From assembly GCF_001940165.2 (NCBI RefSeq), contig NZ_CP135162.1, positions 1,621,001-1,685,000 on the forward strand: a stretch of DNA of 64,000 nt. The letters run 5' to 3'. Each line of letters opens with the position of its first letter. Position 1 is the first letter of the stretch. The stretch is from Roseburia sp. 831b (GTDB lineage Bacteria; Bacillota; Clostridia; Lachnospirales; Lachnospiraceae). The notes under the pieces are model-generated. The model saw only the letters and a list, made by a program, of their open reading frames with translations. It was not told the origin of the DNA and made no database searches. Of the stretch, positions 42,237 to 52,922 are shown one piece after another. A program made the position numbers and the translations under genes.

Positions 42237-44240
42237 CTAGCGCTCTCCTTTCTCTATCTGGAACATCTCAACCTGTTTTGCCAGTTCTTTTGCAGACTCT
42301 GTTAATTCCTCTGCATCGTGTGCGACTGCCTGGCTGTTGTCAGTGATGGAATTAGCCTGCTCTACCATCGTATCTGATGTTGCTAAAATTTCTTCTGAAC
42401 TTGCTGCCTGCTCCTCTGAAATCGCAGCCACACTGCTTGCCACACCATCTACTTTCTCCACTTTTTCAATCATCTGCTTCACAAGATTGCTTACTACATC
42501 AATATTATCAAAAATCAAATCAAACGTCTTTAATGCGTCTCCTACAAGCTCACTGCTGCTGTTGATGTTGCTGACGCTATCATCTGCCTGTCTGACTGCA
42601 TCTTTTACCAGCTCATTGATTTCAGAAATCAGATTTTCTATGCTATGTACAGAGTTTGCACTATTTTGTGCCAGCTGACCGATTTCGGTCGCCACAACAG
42701 CAAATCCTTTTCCTGCCTCACCTGCTCTTGCAGCCTCAATGGATGCATTTAAAGATAACAGATTTGTCTCCTCTGCAATTCCGCTGATAACTCCTGTGAT
42801 GTTGGTAATTTCCTCGGATGCCTTTCCGACTTTATCAATCGCCTGCTGCAGTTTCAAAACGGATTCATTAATGCTTTGCATTGCATTTCCAACATTCTGC
42901 ATATCCGTTTTTCCTTTGCGGGATGCCTCCACGGTCTCTTTCATCTTACCATCGACCTGTTCGCCATCTTCTCTTGTATCTGCGACAACCATCGCCAGTG
43001 TTGTTGCATTTTCCGCAATCTCATTGACCGAAAGGGATAACTGCTCCACGGTATTATTTAACTCCTGCATCGACTGGCTTTGTGTTTTCGAGGCATTGTA
43101 CATCTCCCGGGAAACCTGATTACTGCTATCTGCCTGTGCGTGTAATTTGCCGGACACGCCATGAATCGAAGCAATCATATTGCGCATGGATTCAATAAAC
43201 TTCTCTACTCCTGCACTCATCACACCGATTTCATCATTGCTCTTGGTTGCAACACTTACCGTAAAATCACCTTCTGTCATCGATGTAATAATATTGGTAA
43301 GTTCTTTTACCGGCTTGATGGTCACATGAATAACCCGGCTGATCAAAACGGCTAATATCAGCACCGAAATAGCTGCTATGACAATCATGACCGTTCTAAC
43401 CGTGTTAATATCTGCATAAATAATGGACGTTGGAATATAGGACACCAATAACCAGTCCGTTCCCGATATTTCTTTAAAAGCCGTCAGGTTTCCATTAATC
43501 TCTTCCATATCGTAGTCACCCTGCTGTCTCTTTTCATCGATTTCCTTCATCAGGGAGCTGTCTGAATCACTTAACTTTGTTGAAATCAGGCTGTTATCAC
43601 GGTGTGCTAAAATCGTACCATCTGATGAATTAATCAAAAATGCCTGTGCGTCATCCATTTCTACAAAACTATTTACAATAATACTGATTCGCTGCAGGGA
43701 CAAATCCGCTGATATTACCTTCATAACCCCTGAATTATCGTTTAAAATACCGGATGCACTAATCACTGCCTCACCATTCTCATTGGTATAGGCATCTGTG
43801 AATCCCATGTTCAATCTGGTTAATCCATCCTGATACCATACGGACTCCGTCGGATTACTCTCCTTTTTCTCTGAGCCATCCGCCACAAGCAGCTTGCCAT
43901 TCTCCTCTGCGACGTACAATCCTTCCGGATAGTTGTCATTGTAACCATAGTATTGGTCTAAGACAGCCTGAAGACTTTCTTCATCTGAAACTGTTCCTTC
44001 TATGGTCTGTTTCACACTTTGAAATGCGGCTAAATTCTCATTCAGCCAGGACTCAATCTCATTTGACTGATTTTCAATAGATGAATTCAAAAGACTTTTG
44101 GAATATCCGGTTATAATACTTTTTGATATAAAATAAGACACCCCAACCAGCAGCAATACAATCACGATTACAACCGGAAGAATCGTTCCCAAAAGCTTCG
44201 TCATAATTGGAACCATTTTCTTTTGTTTTTCCTGATTCAT
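42237..44240 (-). CDS. Methyl-accepting chemotaxis protein with dCache-type sensor
   Basis: A 667-aa chemoreceptor. TM1 is near residues 13-35. A large extracellular domain of about 240 residues follows ([43 protein letters not shown]), of dCache type. TM2 lies near 285-305, then HAMP ([16 protein letters not shown]) and the signalling hairpin with [21 protein letters not shown]. It would feed CheA. The sugar-binding lipoprotein follows after two nucleotides, suggesting an operon in which the binding protein and receptor cooperate. Confidence 0.93.
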   Translation of the reverse strand: MNQEKQKKMVPIMTKLLGTILPVVIVIVLLLVGVSYFISKSIITGYSKSLLNSSIENQSNEIESWLNENLAAFQSVKQTIEGTVSDEESLQAVLDQYYGYNDNYPEGLYVAEENGKLLVADGSEKKESNPTESVWYQDGLTRLNMGFTDAYTNENGEAVISASGILNDNSGVMKVISADLSLQRISIIVNSFVEMDDAQAFLINSSDGTILAHRDNSLISTKLSDSDSSLMKEIDEKRQQGDYDMEEINGNLTAFKEISGTDWLLVSYIPTSIIYADINTVRTVMIVIAAISVLILAVLISRVIHVTIKPVKELTNIITSMTEGDFTVSVATKSNDEIGVMSAGVEKFIESMRNMIASIHGVSGKLHAQADSSNQVSREMYNASKTQSQSMQELNNTVEQLSLSVNEIAENATTLAMVVADTREDGEQVDGKMKETVEASRKGKTDMQNVGNAMQSINESVLKLQQAIDKVGKASEEITNITGVISGIAEETNLLSLNASIEAARAGEAGKGFAVVATEIGQLAQNSANSVHSIENLISEINELVKDAVRQADDSVSNINSSSELVGDALKTFDLIFDNIDVVSNLVKQMIEKVEKVDGVASSVAAISEEQAASSEEILATSDTMVEQANSITDNSQAVAHDAEELTESAKELAKQVEMFQIEKGER

Positions 44241-44378
44241 TTTCTTCTTCCTCCCCAGTTCATACTATATATTTATTATAGTACTTTTGTATGTTTTGTA
44301 CAAGCATTTTGCTTTTTTTTGTGATTTTTCGTGTTTATAGTACATTTTACTTCTTATTGTGTGAAAATATTGATTGCA

Positions 44379-46424
44379 TTACGCAATTTTAAACAACTTT
44401 AATACATGAAGTGCTCTTGTCGCATCGATATAGAGTGCCTGTTGCTCCAATGGTGTCTTATAATTTTGCAAATCCGGTACGAGTACCGCATCGAATTCCA
44501 GCCCTTTTGCTAAATAAAATGGCATGACAGAGATTCCCGTAGAAAAATGCATACTGTCCTTGGTCAAAAGATGAATCTCCTCCTCTTGAAACATTGTTCT
44601 CAATTCCTTTGCGGTCTTATTTGCTGAATCTGCATCCAGTGTCAGTACCGCAATCGTATCAAACTCGCTAAGCTGCTTGATTTTATTTGCCATACTTTTA
44701 TACATTTCTTCCCTTGAACCAACCGATATGGTCTGTGGCAGCTCCCCATGACGCTCCACACAGGATTCGGTCTCTTTTTCAATCAATCCATTGGCAAATG
44801 TCGTTATTTCCGAGGTAGAACGGTAGCTTTTATTTAATTCCACAGGGTAGATATCTTTTCCAAAAATGTGTGGCAAAAAGGTTAGCACATCCTGCTGTTT
44901 TTCTGCCATCGTCTGCATCTTATCCCCTAAAATGGTCATCGGGCAGTCAAACATTTTTTCCAGAATCAGATACTGCAGATAAGAATAATCCTGCATCTCA
45001 TCAATTAAAAGATGTTTCACCGGTCTTCGCTCTGCCGGCGCAACCGTCATATATTTTAAATATAACAATGGATAGACATCCTCATAGCGAATCATGCCCT
45101 GCGGCCGCTTTAATTCTTTTCTGCCGGATTTTTTCAGGAAACGGTTATATAACACAAAAAGATTAGTCGTATCATACATCCTGTCTAATTTATCATAAAT
45201 AATCTGCTTCTCGTCATCCTCCATATTTTTGCCGCGAAGCGTTTCCTCCGCATCAATCAGATATTCCCCAATCTTATGCATACGCGCAAAAATAGGCGCA
45301 TCACAGAATTTTTCATAAAACATTTTCGAAATATCTGCCTCTGCAAAAAACATCTTCTTATACTTAAAATCACGGAAATTTACAATCTCCCACTCAAGAT
45401 TTAAGACAAACTCATTTAATTCTTCCACATATCCCCTGGTCTGCTTATAAGCTGCCTCCTTTGTCGGTCGAACCAGGGAATGGGAAATGAAATATTCGAG
45501 CGGCTCTTTTTCATGCAGTTTCTTCTCCAGCTCATCATAGCGGTCCTCCGCTTCCCCATACGCCCGAAGCTCCCGGTAAGCAAAATCATCAAACGTCATC
45601 TCACAGATGTTTTCCTCGCCTAACTCTGGCAAAATTCTTGAGATATAATCTGCAAAAATACTGTTTGGAGACAGAATGAGTACCTGCGCTGCATTTAACT
45701 TGTCACGGTTATGGTAAAGCAGGTAAGCAATCCGGTGCAATGCAACCGATGTCTTTCCACTTCCCGCACAGCCCTGCACCGCTAAAATCCGATGGGAAAC
45801 ATCACGGATAATGCTGTTTTGCTCTTTTTGGATGGTCGTCACAATGCTTTTTAACCTTGCATCGGCATGTTCAGACAACGCCTGCTGCAAAATTTCATCA
45901 TCGATATTCATCTCATTTTCTAACGCATAAATGAGTGTTCCGTTTTTGATTTTATACTGCTTTTTCTTTGTGACTTCTCCGGTTAAAATGCCGGCTGGTG
46001 CCTGAAATTTTGCCGGACCCTTATCGTAATCGTAAAATAAACTTGCAACCGGCGTTCTCCAGTCATAGACCAAAGGGTCTGCTGCCCTTCCCTCGGCAAG
46101 ATTCGCAATCCCGATGTAATAGGTTTCCGCCTCGTCCTCACCGTCGTAGCAAAAATCTACCCTTCCAAAATAAGGGGCGTACAACATTTTTTCAAAACGG
46201 TAACGCTGCTTGACATACTCTCCCTGCTCCGTAATCCGGCTCTTGAGTGCCATGCTGTTGTCGTACATCTCATAACCGTATTCGTCAAATTCGGTATAGT
46301 TTTCCCAGAAATAATCATGCATGCTTTCAATGTCTTTCTCATTTCCCTGCATTTTATCATCAATCTGGGCAATCTTTGTCTTTAATTTTTCAATCACAAG
46401 TTCTAAATACTTTTCTTCTGTCAT
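44379..46424 (-). CDS. HelD-like UvrD/Rep superfamily 1 helicase
   Basis: A 681-aa protein with an N-terminal charged coiled coil, the Walker A motif GCAGSGKTSVALHR near residue 218, a Walker B-like segment LLIDEMQDYSYLQYL near 470, and late motifs LNKSYRSTSEI, AKGLEFDAVLVPD and YIDATRALHVL. This matches HelD, which binds RNA polymerase and recycles stalled complexes with ATP, more than UvrD itself. It begins one nucleotide after the M14 peptidase stop, so the two are coupled, at the 3' end of the long jetABC-containing run. Confidence 0.87.
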   Translation of the reverse strand: MTEEKYLELVIEKLKTKIAQIDDKMQGNEKDIESMHDYFWENYTEFDEYGYEMYDNSMALKSRITEQGEYVKQRYRFEKMLYAPYFGRVDFCYDGEDEAETYYIGIANLAEGRAADPLVYDWRTPVASLFYDYDKGPAKFQAPAGILTGEVTKKKQYKIKNGTLIYALENEMNIDDEILQQALSEHADARLKSIVTTIQKEQNSIIRDVSHRILAVQGCAGSGKTSVALHRIAYLLYHNRDKLNAAQVLILSPNSIFADYISRILPELGEENICEMTFDDFAYRELRAYGEAEDRYDELEKKLHEKEPLEYFISHSLVRPTKEAAYKQTRGYVEELNEFVLNLEWEIVNFRDFKYKKMFFAEADISKMFYEKFCDAPIFARMHKIGEYLIDAEETLRGKNMEDDEKQIIYDKLDRMYDTTNLFVLYNRFLKKSGRKELKRPQGMIRYEDVYPLLYLKYMTVAPAERRPVKHLLIDEMQDYSYLQYLILEKMFDCPMTILGDKMQTMAEKQQDVLTFLPHIFGKDIYPVELNKSYRSTSEITTFANGLIEKETESCVERHGELPQTISVGSREEMYKSMANKIKQLSEFDTIAVLTLDADSANKTAKELRTMFQEEEIHLLTKDSMHFSTGISVMPFYLAKGLEFDAVLVPDLQNYKTPLEQQALYIDATRALHVLKLFKIA

Positions 46425-46425
46425 C

Positions 46426-47346
46426 TTAAATCTCTGTCATTCCTCCTAATAAAATCCGTTTGTTTTCCTCATAAATCGTATCAAACTGCCCGATAGGAAG
46501 CGGATTTATCCCTTCTCCTGCTTCTATTGTAAATCCCGGCCTGTTATACTCCATGATAAACCAGTCCTTATATCCCGCATGCCCGGACGCAAACGGTGTC
46601 TCCTCCACAGTATATCCACTTACCCAGTGAAAATACTGTGCAATCTCTGCTGCACCCGCAGGGTTGTAGTCCAGATATTTCCAGTAAATGACACGCCCTT
46701 GCGTGTGATATGCCAAAATGAGTAAAAAATCATGTTCTTTGGTGAACTCGTAAACCGCCCTGCTTTCCGGTGCCACAAGCGGTGCATCGCCAACAAAATC
46801 TCTCGGAGCCGGCGAAGTGTAGCCTTGTGCAGACTTGATTCTCCTTGCCTCCTCCCAGCCTGCCGGGAACTGGAGATTCAAATCGATTCCATCGATATTT
46901 GCCTTCCATCCATCCGGGAATGGAATCTGGGGATAATCCGCGGCAATCCTTCTTGCCTGATTTAAGTAAAATGCATCCTCTATCTCTCCATTTACCAAAT
47001 CAACCCCATCCGGATTCACAAGGGGCACCAGATAGAGTTTGTAATGTTCAAACAGCCAGTCTGCCCGCACGCCATAAAGGCTCTCCCCACCTGCATAAGC
47101 GCTCGCGTATTCTTCTAGGAATTTTAACAAAACAGGCGTTGTAATCCATTCGTTTGCATGAAAAGAGGCGTTGTAAAACACCTCCTTTTCCCCTGTTCCA
47201 ATCTGAATGCAAAAAATGGGACGCCCCATCACACTTTCGCCTATCACACTTTGCACAAGAAACGGGTAAGCCTCTGCTAACTTTGAAATTACCTGTTCGG
47301 TGAGGGCTGATGAATAAACTACATTTGTAGGTACAATATTTGCCAT
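46426..47346 (-). CDS. M14-family zinc carboxypeptidase
   Basis: A 306-aa metallopeptidase. Zinc-site residues appear in ASFHANEWITT (HxxE) and LAYHTQG (third His), with the catalytic Glu in FTIEAGEG. The fold resembles gamma-D-glutamyl-meso-diaminopimelate peptidase I, which trims peptidoglycan stem peptides. No signal peptide is evident, so a cytosolic murein-peptide recycling role is likely. The ATG at 47346 was preferred over a GTG five codons earlier. It lies between jetC (59 nt) and the helicase gene (1 nt). Confidence 0.88.
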   Translation of the reverse strand: MANIVPTNVVYSSALTEQVISKLAEAYPFLVQSVIGESVMGRPIFCIQIGTGEKEVFYNASFHANEWITTPVLLKFLEEYASAYAGGESLYGVRADWLFEHYKLYLVPLVNPDGVDLVNGEIEDAFYLNQARRIAADYPQIPFPDGWKANIDGIDLNLQFPAGWEEARRIKSAQGYTSPAPRDFVGDAPLVAPESRAVYEFTKEHDFLLILAYHTQGRVIYWKYLDYNPAGAAEIAQYFHWVSGYTVEETPFASGHAGYKDWFIMEYNRPGFTIEAGEGINPLPIGQFDTIYEENKRILLGGMTEI

Positions 47347-47404
47347 ATTCTTCTCTTCCACATTTTTACCTAATTATATGCAAAATGTGGTATGGCGGTT
47401 CAGT

Positions 47405-50400
47405 CTATTCCTCTTCCTCCTTCACAAGCAGCGAGAAATCTTTTTTCTCAAATTCCTGGATTGAGATGCTCTTCTTATCCGGATTTGCATACACGAACGT
47501 CTTATCTACATTTTCAATATAGTTTTGAATCTTATCGTTCGTTGCACTGATGATTGCCTGGAATCCGAGTCCACGAATCAGCTGGATACAGCTTGCAACC
47601 TTCTCTGCATCCATCTTGGAAAATGCCTCGTCAAGCACAACCAGACGAATCGTTGGTCTTCTCGATAATTTTGAGGACAGGTTAATATGATATGCCTGTG
47701 CAAAACTTGCAAGAAGCGCAATGTAAAGCGGGTTTTGTCCCTCACCACCTGAGTTTTTCTTAATCATCTTGCTAAGTCCGATGACAAGGCGTTCTTCGCC
47801 CTCTACAATCTGTTCCATCTCAAACGAAAGATAGGTTCTGTAATCGGCGTATTTTTCCATGTTCTGTTTGGCAAGCTCCTGTTCCGCCGGTGTCGCATTC
47901 TCTGGAATGATGAACATCTGGAGTAATTCTGCCATCAGCTCCCCATATTTATTCTCATGGTTCATCGAGAACAAATCCATCTGTTGATCCATGGATTTTA
48001 CCAGACTGTTCGGGTCAACCTCAAGTTCCTTATCCATGAACATATCATAATATTCGCCGTCTGCACCTTTGTTTCTTGTAATTTTAAACTGATAACGATC
48101 CTTACCGAAATTCAGGTTTCGGATAATACGGTTTAACTCATCCCGGCGCACATAAGCTTCCTGAATGGCACTTCTGATTTTAAAGACAAAATCCTCTTTA
48201 AAATGTTCAACGGCTGCTTTTGCCTGCTCACTTGCCTTCTCCCGATACTGCGTCAGATCATCGCATTTTAATTCGTCTAACAATGCATGATAATCTGCAT
48301 TTTCTTCCTCGCTTGCGGAAAAATCACGGTTTGGATGCTTCTGTAAGTATTCCATTCGGATATCAATCAGGCTTCCTCTTTCTTTGTCCGCTTTCTCTCT
48401 GCCTTTTTCAATATCTTTTGTTGTCTGGTTCATGAGTTCTTCGTAATTTGGATTCGTGCGCTCTGCCATGTATGCTTCAAACTCTTCCTCATTCTTCAAA
48501 GAGCCTTTTAAGTCACGCTGCATTTGTAACAACGTCTCATTTCGATCGATGTTGCCTCTGCTTTCTTTTTCAATATCATCGCTCTTCCTTCGAATCTGGA
48601 ATTTCAAATCATCCATTTTCGCTTCTAATGATTTTTGTTTTTCCCGAACTTCTGCAAGCTGTTCTTTTAAAACTTCCACGGTTCCTTCCCCGATTTCCTG
48701 CATGTTCTTTTCAATTTTCTTCTTCTCTTTTTCTTTATCCGCCTTATTTACCACATCAGCAAACATATCCTGGTAAGCACTGACGGAATCCTCTAAGAAC
48801 TCTAAGCCTAAAATTTTTCTGGCTTCTTCGTCTGCTTCCCCGTACTCTGCAATCTGGCTTTCCAGCTCATCCAACTGCATTTGTAGTTCTTTTTGACGCT
48901 GTTTTTTACTCTTTTCACCGATAAATGCACGTTTGGTATAGTTTTCTGGATTTAAACGTTTCAACTGGAAATTCTGATAAAGCATACCATCCGCTGTCAC
49001 ACCAATTCTGCACTGGCGAAGTTCTTCGATGGATTCGCATTTGATGACGTTTCCAAGTAAAAAGTCGACAAACTTTTTCACGTATTCTTCGTCCGCCTTG
49101 ATTTCCTCGGCAAGTGCATGTTTGCGGACTTTTATCTCCTGCTTTGACACACGCTCGGTATCCACCAGGGAAACATGCCAGTATTTCTTTGGATCAAGCC
49201 CTTCGTAAATCTCCATCGCTTCCTTGACATACTTTGGCTCTACCATCAATGCTAACTTGTTCCATGCAAGGTATCCTTCAATCGCATTTCTCCACTTTTC
49301 ATCCTTGATATCCAGCATGTCCGCTAAAATGCGAACCGGAATTCTTTTTCCACAGGTCTCAAATAATTTACGCTCAATCTCACTTCTGGCAAGCTCTAAC
49401 TCCCTTGGATACGCTTTTTTACCCATTTTCAGTTCTGCCAAATCTTTTTCAATGAAATCTGCTTTTTTGCGGAGAGAACGAATCTCAGAAGCCTTCTCCT
49501 GGTGGTCTTTTTCGACTTCTTTTTTGACCTCCAAAAGTTCGTTCCGCAGGCGCTCAACCTCTTCCCCGACAATCGTTCCTTCCTGGAACTTCTCGATATC
49601 CCATAAAATCTGGTTGGAAATAATGTCGACATCCTCCCAGTCACTCAGACGGTTGGATAAATTCTGCCAGCGAATCTCGCTACGCTCCAATAATCTAAGG
49701 TTCTCCTCGATATTTTTTAACTGCTCTTCTAAGCGGGAATAACCGCTTCCTGCAAGCTGCTGGTTGATTTCCTGGTACTCCCTGTCATACTCTTCGTTTA
49801 GGGCAAGGGCTTTTTCTAAATACTCCTGTTGAAGCTTGACGTCTTCCTTCCAGTTTTCGATACGCTCCTGCATCGTATCTACCTGCTGTTTTTGTTTTAA
49901 AATGGCAAGTTTTTGCAGTCTGTAATTTGCGTTGTCTAACCGTTCTTTCTCTAAATGGAATCTGTCGAACTGACTCTGAATCTGCTCTAATTCTTCTACT
50001 TCCTGCATGGTTGCCTCAATTTTTTTACACATTCTTCCATAGAGTACCACGCTCTCTTGCATGTCCTCAATCTGGATGTCCTGCTCCATACAGATATATT
50101 CTTTTACAAAGTCTTCGAGACGGATATTCATACGGAATGGAATCGCACGCTTGAAAAGGCGTGGGAATTTTTCCATATCCAGTCCACCCAGATAGACATC
50201 ATACAGGTTGCGGCGGAAGCGCTCGTTATTTGAGGTATAAAACTGATCTTCCTTCGCATAATTTTTCTGCAGCGTCTCACGCAGTTCGTTCATCGTGATG
50301 GCACGGTTGCCAACCCGGTAATGATTTTCAAAAAGTCCGCCCTTGTGCCAGAAAAAGAGTCTGTTTACCTCGTTTGTTGCGGTCTCAACGTCAAAAACAA

Positions 50401-50764
50401 CGCCGACACATTCCCTTTCCTTGGTTATTGTCTGCTCTAATTCAAGTACGATTGTAGTTGAAAAATTCTGGTTTCGTTTGTACTCTGCCTGGTTGTTTTC
50501 TCCGATATTGACCATACCTCGCAGATACTCAATCAGACTTCGGTCTGAGTCATCTGCTGCCGCCTTATTAAAAAAGCTTCTACCATCTGTATTTGCGTAT
50601 AGCACAATCTGAATCGCATCGATTACAGTAGACTTACCACTGCCGGAATGTCCGGTAAAAAAGTTGATGCTTTCATTCAGACTCAATACTTTATGATTGA
50701 TATAATGCCAGTTGTTCAGACAAATCCGATTGATTGCCTTATATGCCTGATTACTGTTCTCCAT
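47405..50764 (-). CDS. jetC: JetC/MksB-like SMC ATPase
   Basis: The SMC-type motor of a Wadjet/MksBEF complex, 1119 aa. Walker A is FFTGHSGSGKSTVIDAIQ near residue 40. Long coiled-coil arms flank a central hinge-like globular region (about 480-620). The C-terminal head has the signature motif NSGGEGQNPLYIALL and Walker B LVVLDEAFSKMD. Such complexes extrude DNA loops; in Wadjet they recognise small circular plasmids for cutting by JetD. The start overlaps the jetB end by 14 nt. The usual jetD nuclease gene is not adjacent; an M14 peptidase gene follows instead. Confidence 0.9.
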   Translation of the reverse strand: MENSNQAYKAINRICLNNWHYINHKVLSLNESINFFTGHSGSGKSTVIDAIQIVLYANTDGRSFFNKAAADDSDRSLIEYLRGMVNIGENNQAEYKRNQNFSTTIVLELEQTITKERECVGVVFDVETATNEVNRLFFWHKGGLFENHYRVGNRAITMNELRETLQKNYAKEDQFYTSNNERFRRNLYDVYLGGLDMEKFPRLFKRAIPFRMNIRLEDFVKEYICMEQDIQIEDMQESVVLYGRMCKKIEATMQEVEELEQIQSQFDRFHLEKERLDNANYRLQKLAILKQKQQVDTMQERIENWKEDVKLQQEYLEKALALNEEYDREYQEINQQLAGSGYSRLEEQLKNIEENLRLLERSEIRWQNLSNRLSDWEDVDIISNQILWDIEKFQEGTIVGEEVERLRNELLEVKKEVEKDHQEKASEIRSLRKKADFIEKDLAELKMGKKAYPRELELARSEIERKLFETCGKRIPVRILADMLDIKDEKWRNAIEGYLAWNKLALMVEPKYVKEAMEIYEGLDPKKYWHVSLVDTERVSKQEIKVRKHALAEEIKADEEYVKKFVDFLLGNVIKCESIEELRQCRIGVTADGMLYQNFQLKRLNPENYTKRAFIGEKSKKQRQKELQMQLDELESQIAEYGEADEEARKILGLEFLEDSVSAYQDMFADVVNKADKEKEKKKIEKNMQEIGEGTVEVLKEQLAEVREKQKSLEAKMDDLKFQIRRKSDDIEKESRGNIDRNETLLQMQRDLKGSLKNEEEFEAYMAERTNPNYEELMNQTTKDIEKGREKADKERGSLIDIRMEYLQKHPNRDFSASEEENADYHALLDELKCDDLTQYREKASEQAKAAVEHFKEDFVFKIRSAIQEAYVRRDELNRIIRNLNFGKDRYQFKITRNKGADGEYYDMFMDKELEVDPNSLVKSMDQQMDLFSMNHENKYGELMAELLQMFIIPENATPAEQELAKQNMEKYADYRTYLSFEMEQIVEGEERLVIGLSKMIKKNSGGEGQNPLYIALLASFAQAYHINLSSKLSRRPTIRLVVLDEAFSKMDAEKVASCIQLIRGLGFQAIISATNDKIQNYIENVDKTFVYANPDKKSISIQEFEKKDFSLLVKEEEE

Positions 50765-51374
50765 CTGTTAATTCTCCTTCCTCTTCCTCCTGGGAAAAGC
50801 TTTGCAGCAATCCCACCATATCTTCCTGCAATAACACCAGATTGATACATGGGTAAACCAAAATTCTGGTCTGTTCGCTTAATTCATCTAAGGAATCTAA
50901 TACTTCTACCATCTGATATTTTTTCAAAATACCAAATGCTCTTTTCACTTCTGAAAGGGAGGACAACCCCTTTACCAGGCGAAACTCTCCGACTTTTGTA
51001 TTCAATTCTGCAAACGTTACCACCACGTTGACACTCGAGGAGACGGATGCCATCTTTTCATCATATAACAGCTTTAACAAAAGCAGATAAATGGTGGAAA
51101 GTTTTGGAAGTTTCTCTCCAAGCGTTGCATTTCCTTGAATGTAAATACTTCCAAGTTCCGTATTTTTCTGCAGACGGATACCCGCAACCTCAAAATACTG
51201 TGTCAGAAATTCCATATGATTCTCACAAAAATAAAAATCCTTGTTTAAGACCATACGTCCTTTCTTCCTGTCATATTTTCGCTCTAAAATAAACGACTGC
51301 GCCAAAAGCTGTGTAATCACATCCTTTAACTTTTCCTGGTCAGTCGTGGCTAACTCTTTATAATATTCAAACAT
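50751..51374 (-). CDS. jetB: JetB/MksE-like subunit (DUF4194)
   Basis: A 207-aa winged-helix kite protein of the MukE/MksE/JetB class. It links the kleisin to the SMC arms. The sequence has the pattern LLAQSFILERKYDRKKGRMVLNKDF at the N-terminus, LSTIYLLLLKLLYDEK in the middle, and an acidic tail (EEEEGEL). Position is the strongest evidence: it lies between jetA and jetC, with a 14-nt overlap into jetC. It has no enzymatic motif. Confidence 0.85.
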   Translation of the reverse strand: MFEYYKELATTDQEKLKDVITQLLAQSFILERKYDRKKGRMVLNKDFYFCENHMEFLTQYFEVAGIRLQKNTELGSIYIQGNATLGEKLPKLSTIYLLLLKLLYDEKMASVSSSVNVVVTFAELNTKVGEFRLVKGLSSLSEVKRAFGILKKYQMVEVLDSLDELSEQTRILVYPCINLVLLQEDMVGLLQSFSQEEEEGELTDGEQ

Positions 51375-51423
51375 CTTAACTCCATTCTTGTATGGAAAAA
51401 CGGACTTTCCATACTACCTTTTC

Positions 51424-52884
51424 TTATTCTTCCGATGTGATTCTCTTTTTAAATACCATGGCAGGATAACTGTAACATCCATTTTCAACCTGGCGTTCCT
51501 CCACCATGACCTCGTAAGTGCTGTTTTTTCTCATACTGATATCGTATGCTAAAATCAGTTTTTCAAAAGCTTCATCGTCTGCTAACTGCATCTGTTCTGC
51601 CTCTAGCACGTCACCTGTCATATTCTCTTCAATGAATTCTTCAATCTGCCGTTTGGTATAGCGGTGCTTGATTTGATTCATACGAAGCACATCATCACGG
51701 GAAAGCTCATTTTCCTGTGGTTCTTCGCTTAAATCATCCTCAAACTTTTTCTTTCGTCTTCTCTTAAAGAGTGGATTTTCACTTAAAAGTTCCACGTTAG
51801 AAAGGCGCATTTTCTTTGCGACAAGCTCCAATTTTTCCTGTTTCTCGTCTGTTTCCTCGCCTAACTCATTTAAAATCTGAATCAAGAGTCCATGACGTTT
51901 GGTCTCATCACTCAAAAGATAATTCAAACGGCTGACTGTCGCACGGATATACTTACTGTGTTCTTTATCCATATTCGCAATCCGGTGCTCAATATCATCA
52001 AATCCACGCTCAATCTGGTCAATCAAATCCAGGACGTCTTCCTCCTGCTGGTTTCGCATAGAAAAATAAGGCTGTACATTACTATTTGTAGTTGAATCCT
52101 TCTCCTTCGTATTCCCATTTGAAAAATCTTTTTCTTTTAACTGACGCTCTAAGCGCTGCTTGGTCCGGATTTTCTCCACCCATTCCTCGTTCTCTCTCAT
52201 CTCTTTTAGGCATCGCTTGATGTCCATCTTATAGATGTAAAAGTTATCGCTTGTCTTTAAGATATGGTATTTTCGCTTTACTACTTCCTCGACATATCCT
52301 TCTAAATGTTCCTTTAAAATCGCGTCATAGGATTGTTTTTCTAACAGTCGTTCAAAAAATTTATCCATATTATGAAGCATATCCTGCAATGATTTGTTCA
52401 ACTTTTTCGTATTAATCAATGCCGTTTTTAGCATCGCAATGTTCATTCTGGAATCATGCTGAAACGAAAATAACGTTGCATAGACATTCTGAATGTAAAG
52501 TTCGGTATCTTCTAACGGTTCCCGCACTAATTGTTCGAATGCATCAATAAAAATAGCCGCATAGTCTGGAATGACAATGTTGGTTGCCATCGTTGCATAA
52601 TCATCTATTTTACGAAGCCACTTCGTCTTTAACAGCCAGTTTAAAATACGGCGTGGCAGTGCTTCCCTGCTTTCTTCCTCCGATTCGATTTCTTCTGTCT
52701 CAAACTGAAATCTTCTGGCTGCACACATTTCACTTAACACCTGTATGCAGGCCTCTTTGCTCAAAAAATAATTGTTGTATTGGTATTCTTCGTTGATTGC
52801 CAACAGAGCTTCCATATAAATATCTCTGTTTACAGAACGAAACAGCCCCCAAAAAGAGGGCGGTATCTCATATATAAACTTCAA
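51424..52884 (-). CDS. jetA: JetA/MksF-like kleisin subunit (DUF5716)
   Basis: The kleisin-type subunit, 486 aa, beginning FIYEIPPSFWGLFRSVNRDIY as in the DUF5716 JetA family. It is mostly helical, with a basic stretch (FKRRRKKKFEDD) and a long coiled segment near residues 250-330. It would close the SMC ring with JetC and carry JetB. It is 38 nt after rsmH and 49 nt before jetB, so the three jet genes are likely cotranscribed with the upstream rsmH and dehydratase genes. Confidence 0.87.
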   Translation of the reverse strand: MKFIYEIPPSFWGLFRSVNRDIYMEALLAINEEYQYNNYFLSKEACIQVLSEMCAARRFQFETEEIESEEESREALPRRILNWLLKTKWLRKIDDYATMATNIVIPDYAAIFIDAFEQLVREPLEDTELYIQNVYATLFSFQHDSRMNIAMLKTALINTKKLNKSLQDMLHNMDKFFERLLEKQSYDAILKEHLEGYVEEVVKRKYHILKTSDNFYIYKMDIKRCLKEMRENEEWVEKIRTKQRLERQLKEKDFSNGNTKEKDSTTNSNVQPYFSMRNQQEEDVLDLIDQIERGFDDIEHRIANMDKEHSKYIRATVSRLNYLLSDETKRHGLLIQILNELGEETDEKQEKLELVAKKMRLSNVELLSENPLFKRRRKKKFEDDLSEEPQENELSRDDVLRMNQIKHRYTKRQIEEFIEENMTGDVLEAEQMQLADDEAFEKLILAYDISMRKNSTYEVMVEERQVENGCYSYPAMVFKKRITSEE

Positions 52885-52922
52885 ATTGTCTTCTTCCTCA
52901 CTTTATCTTATCCGTGCAAAAG

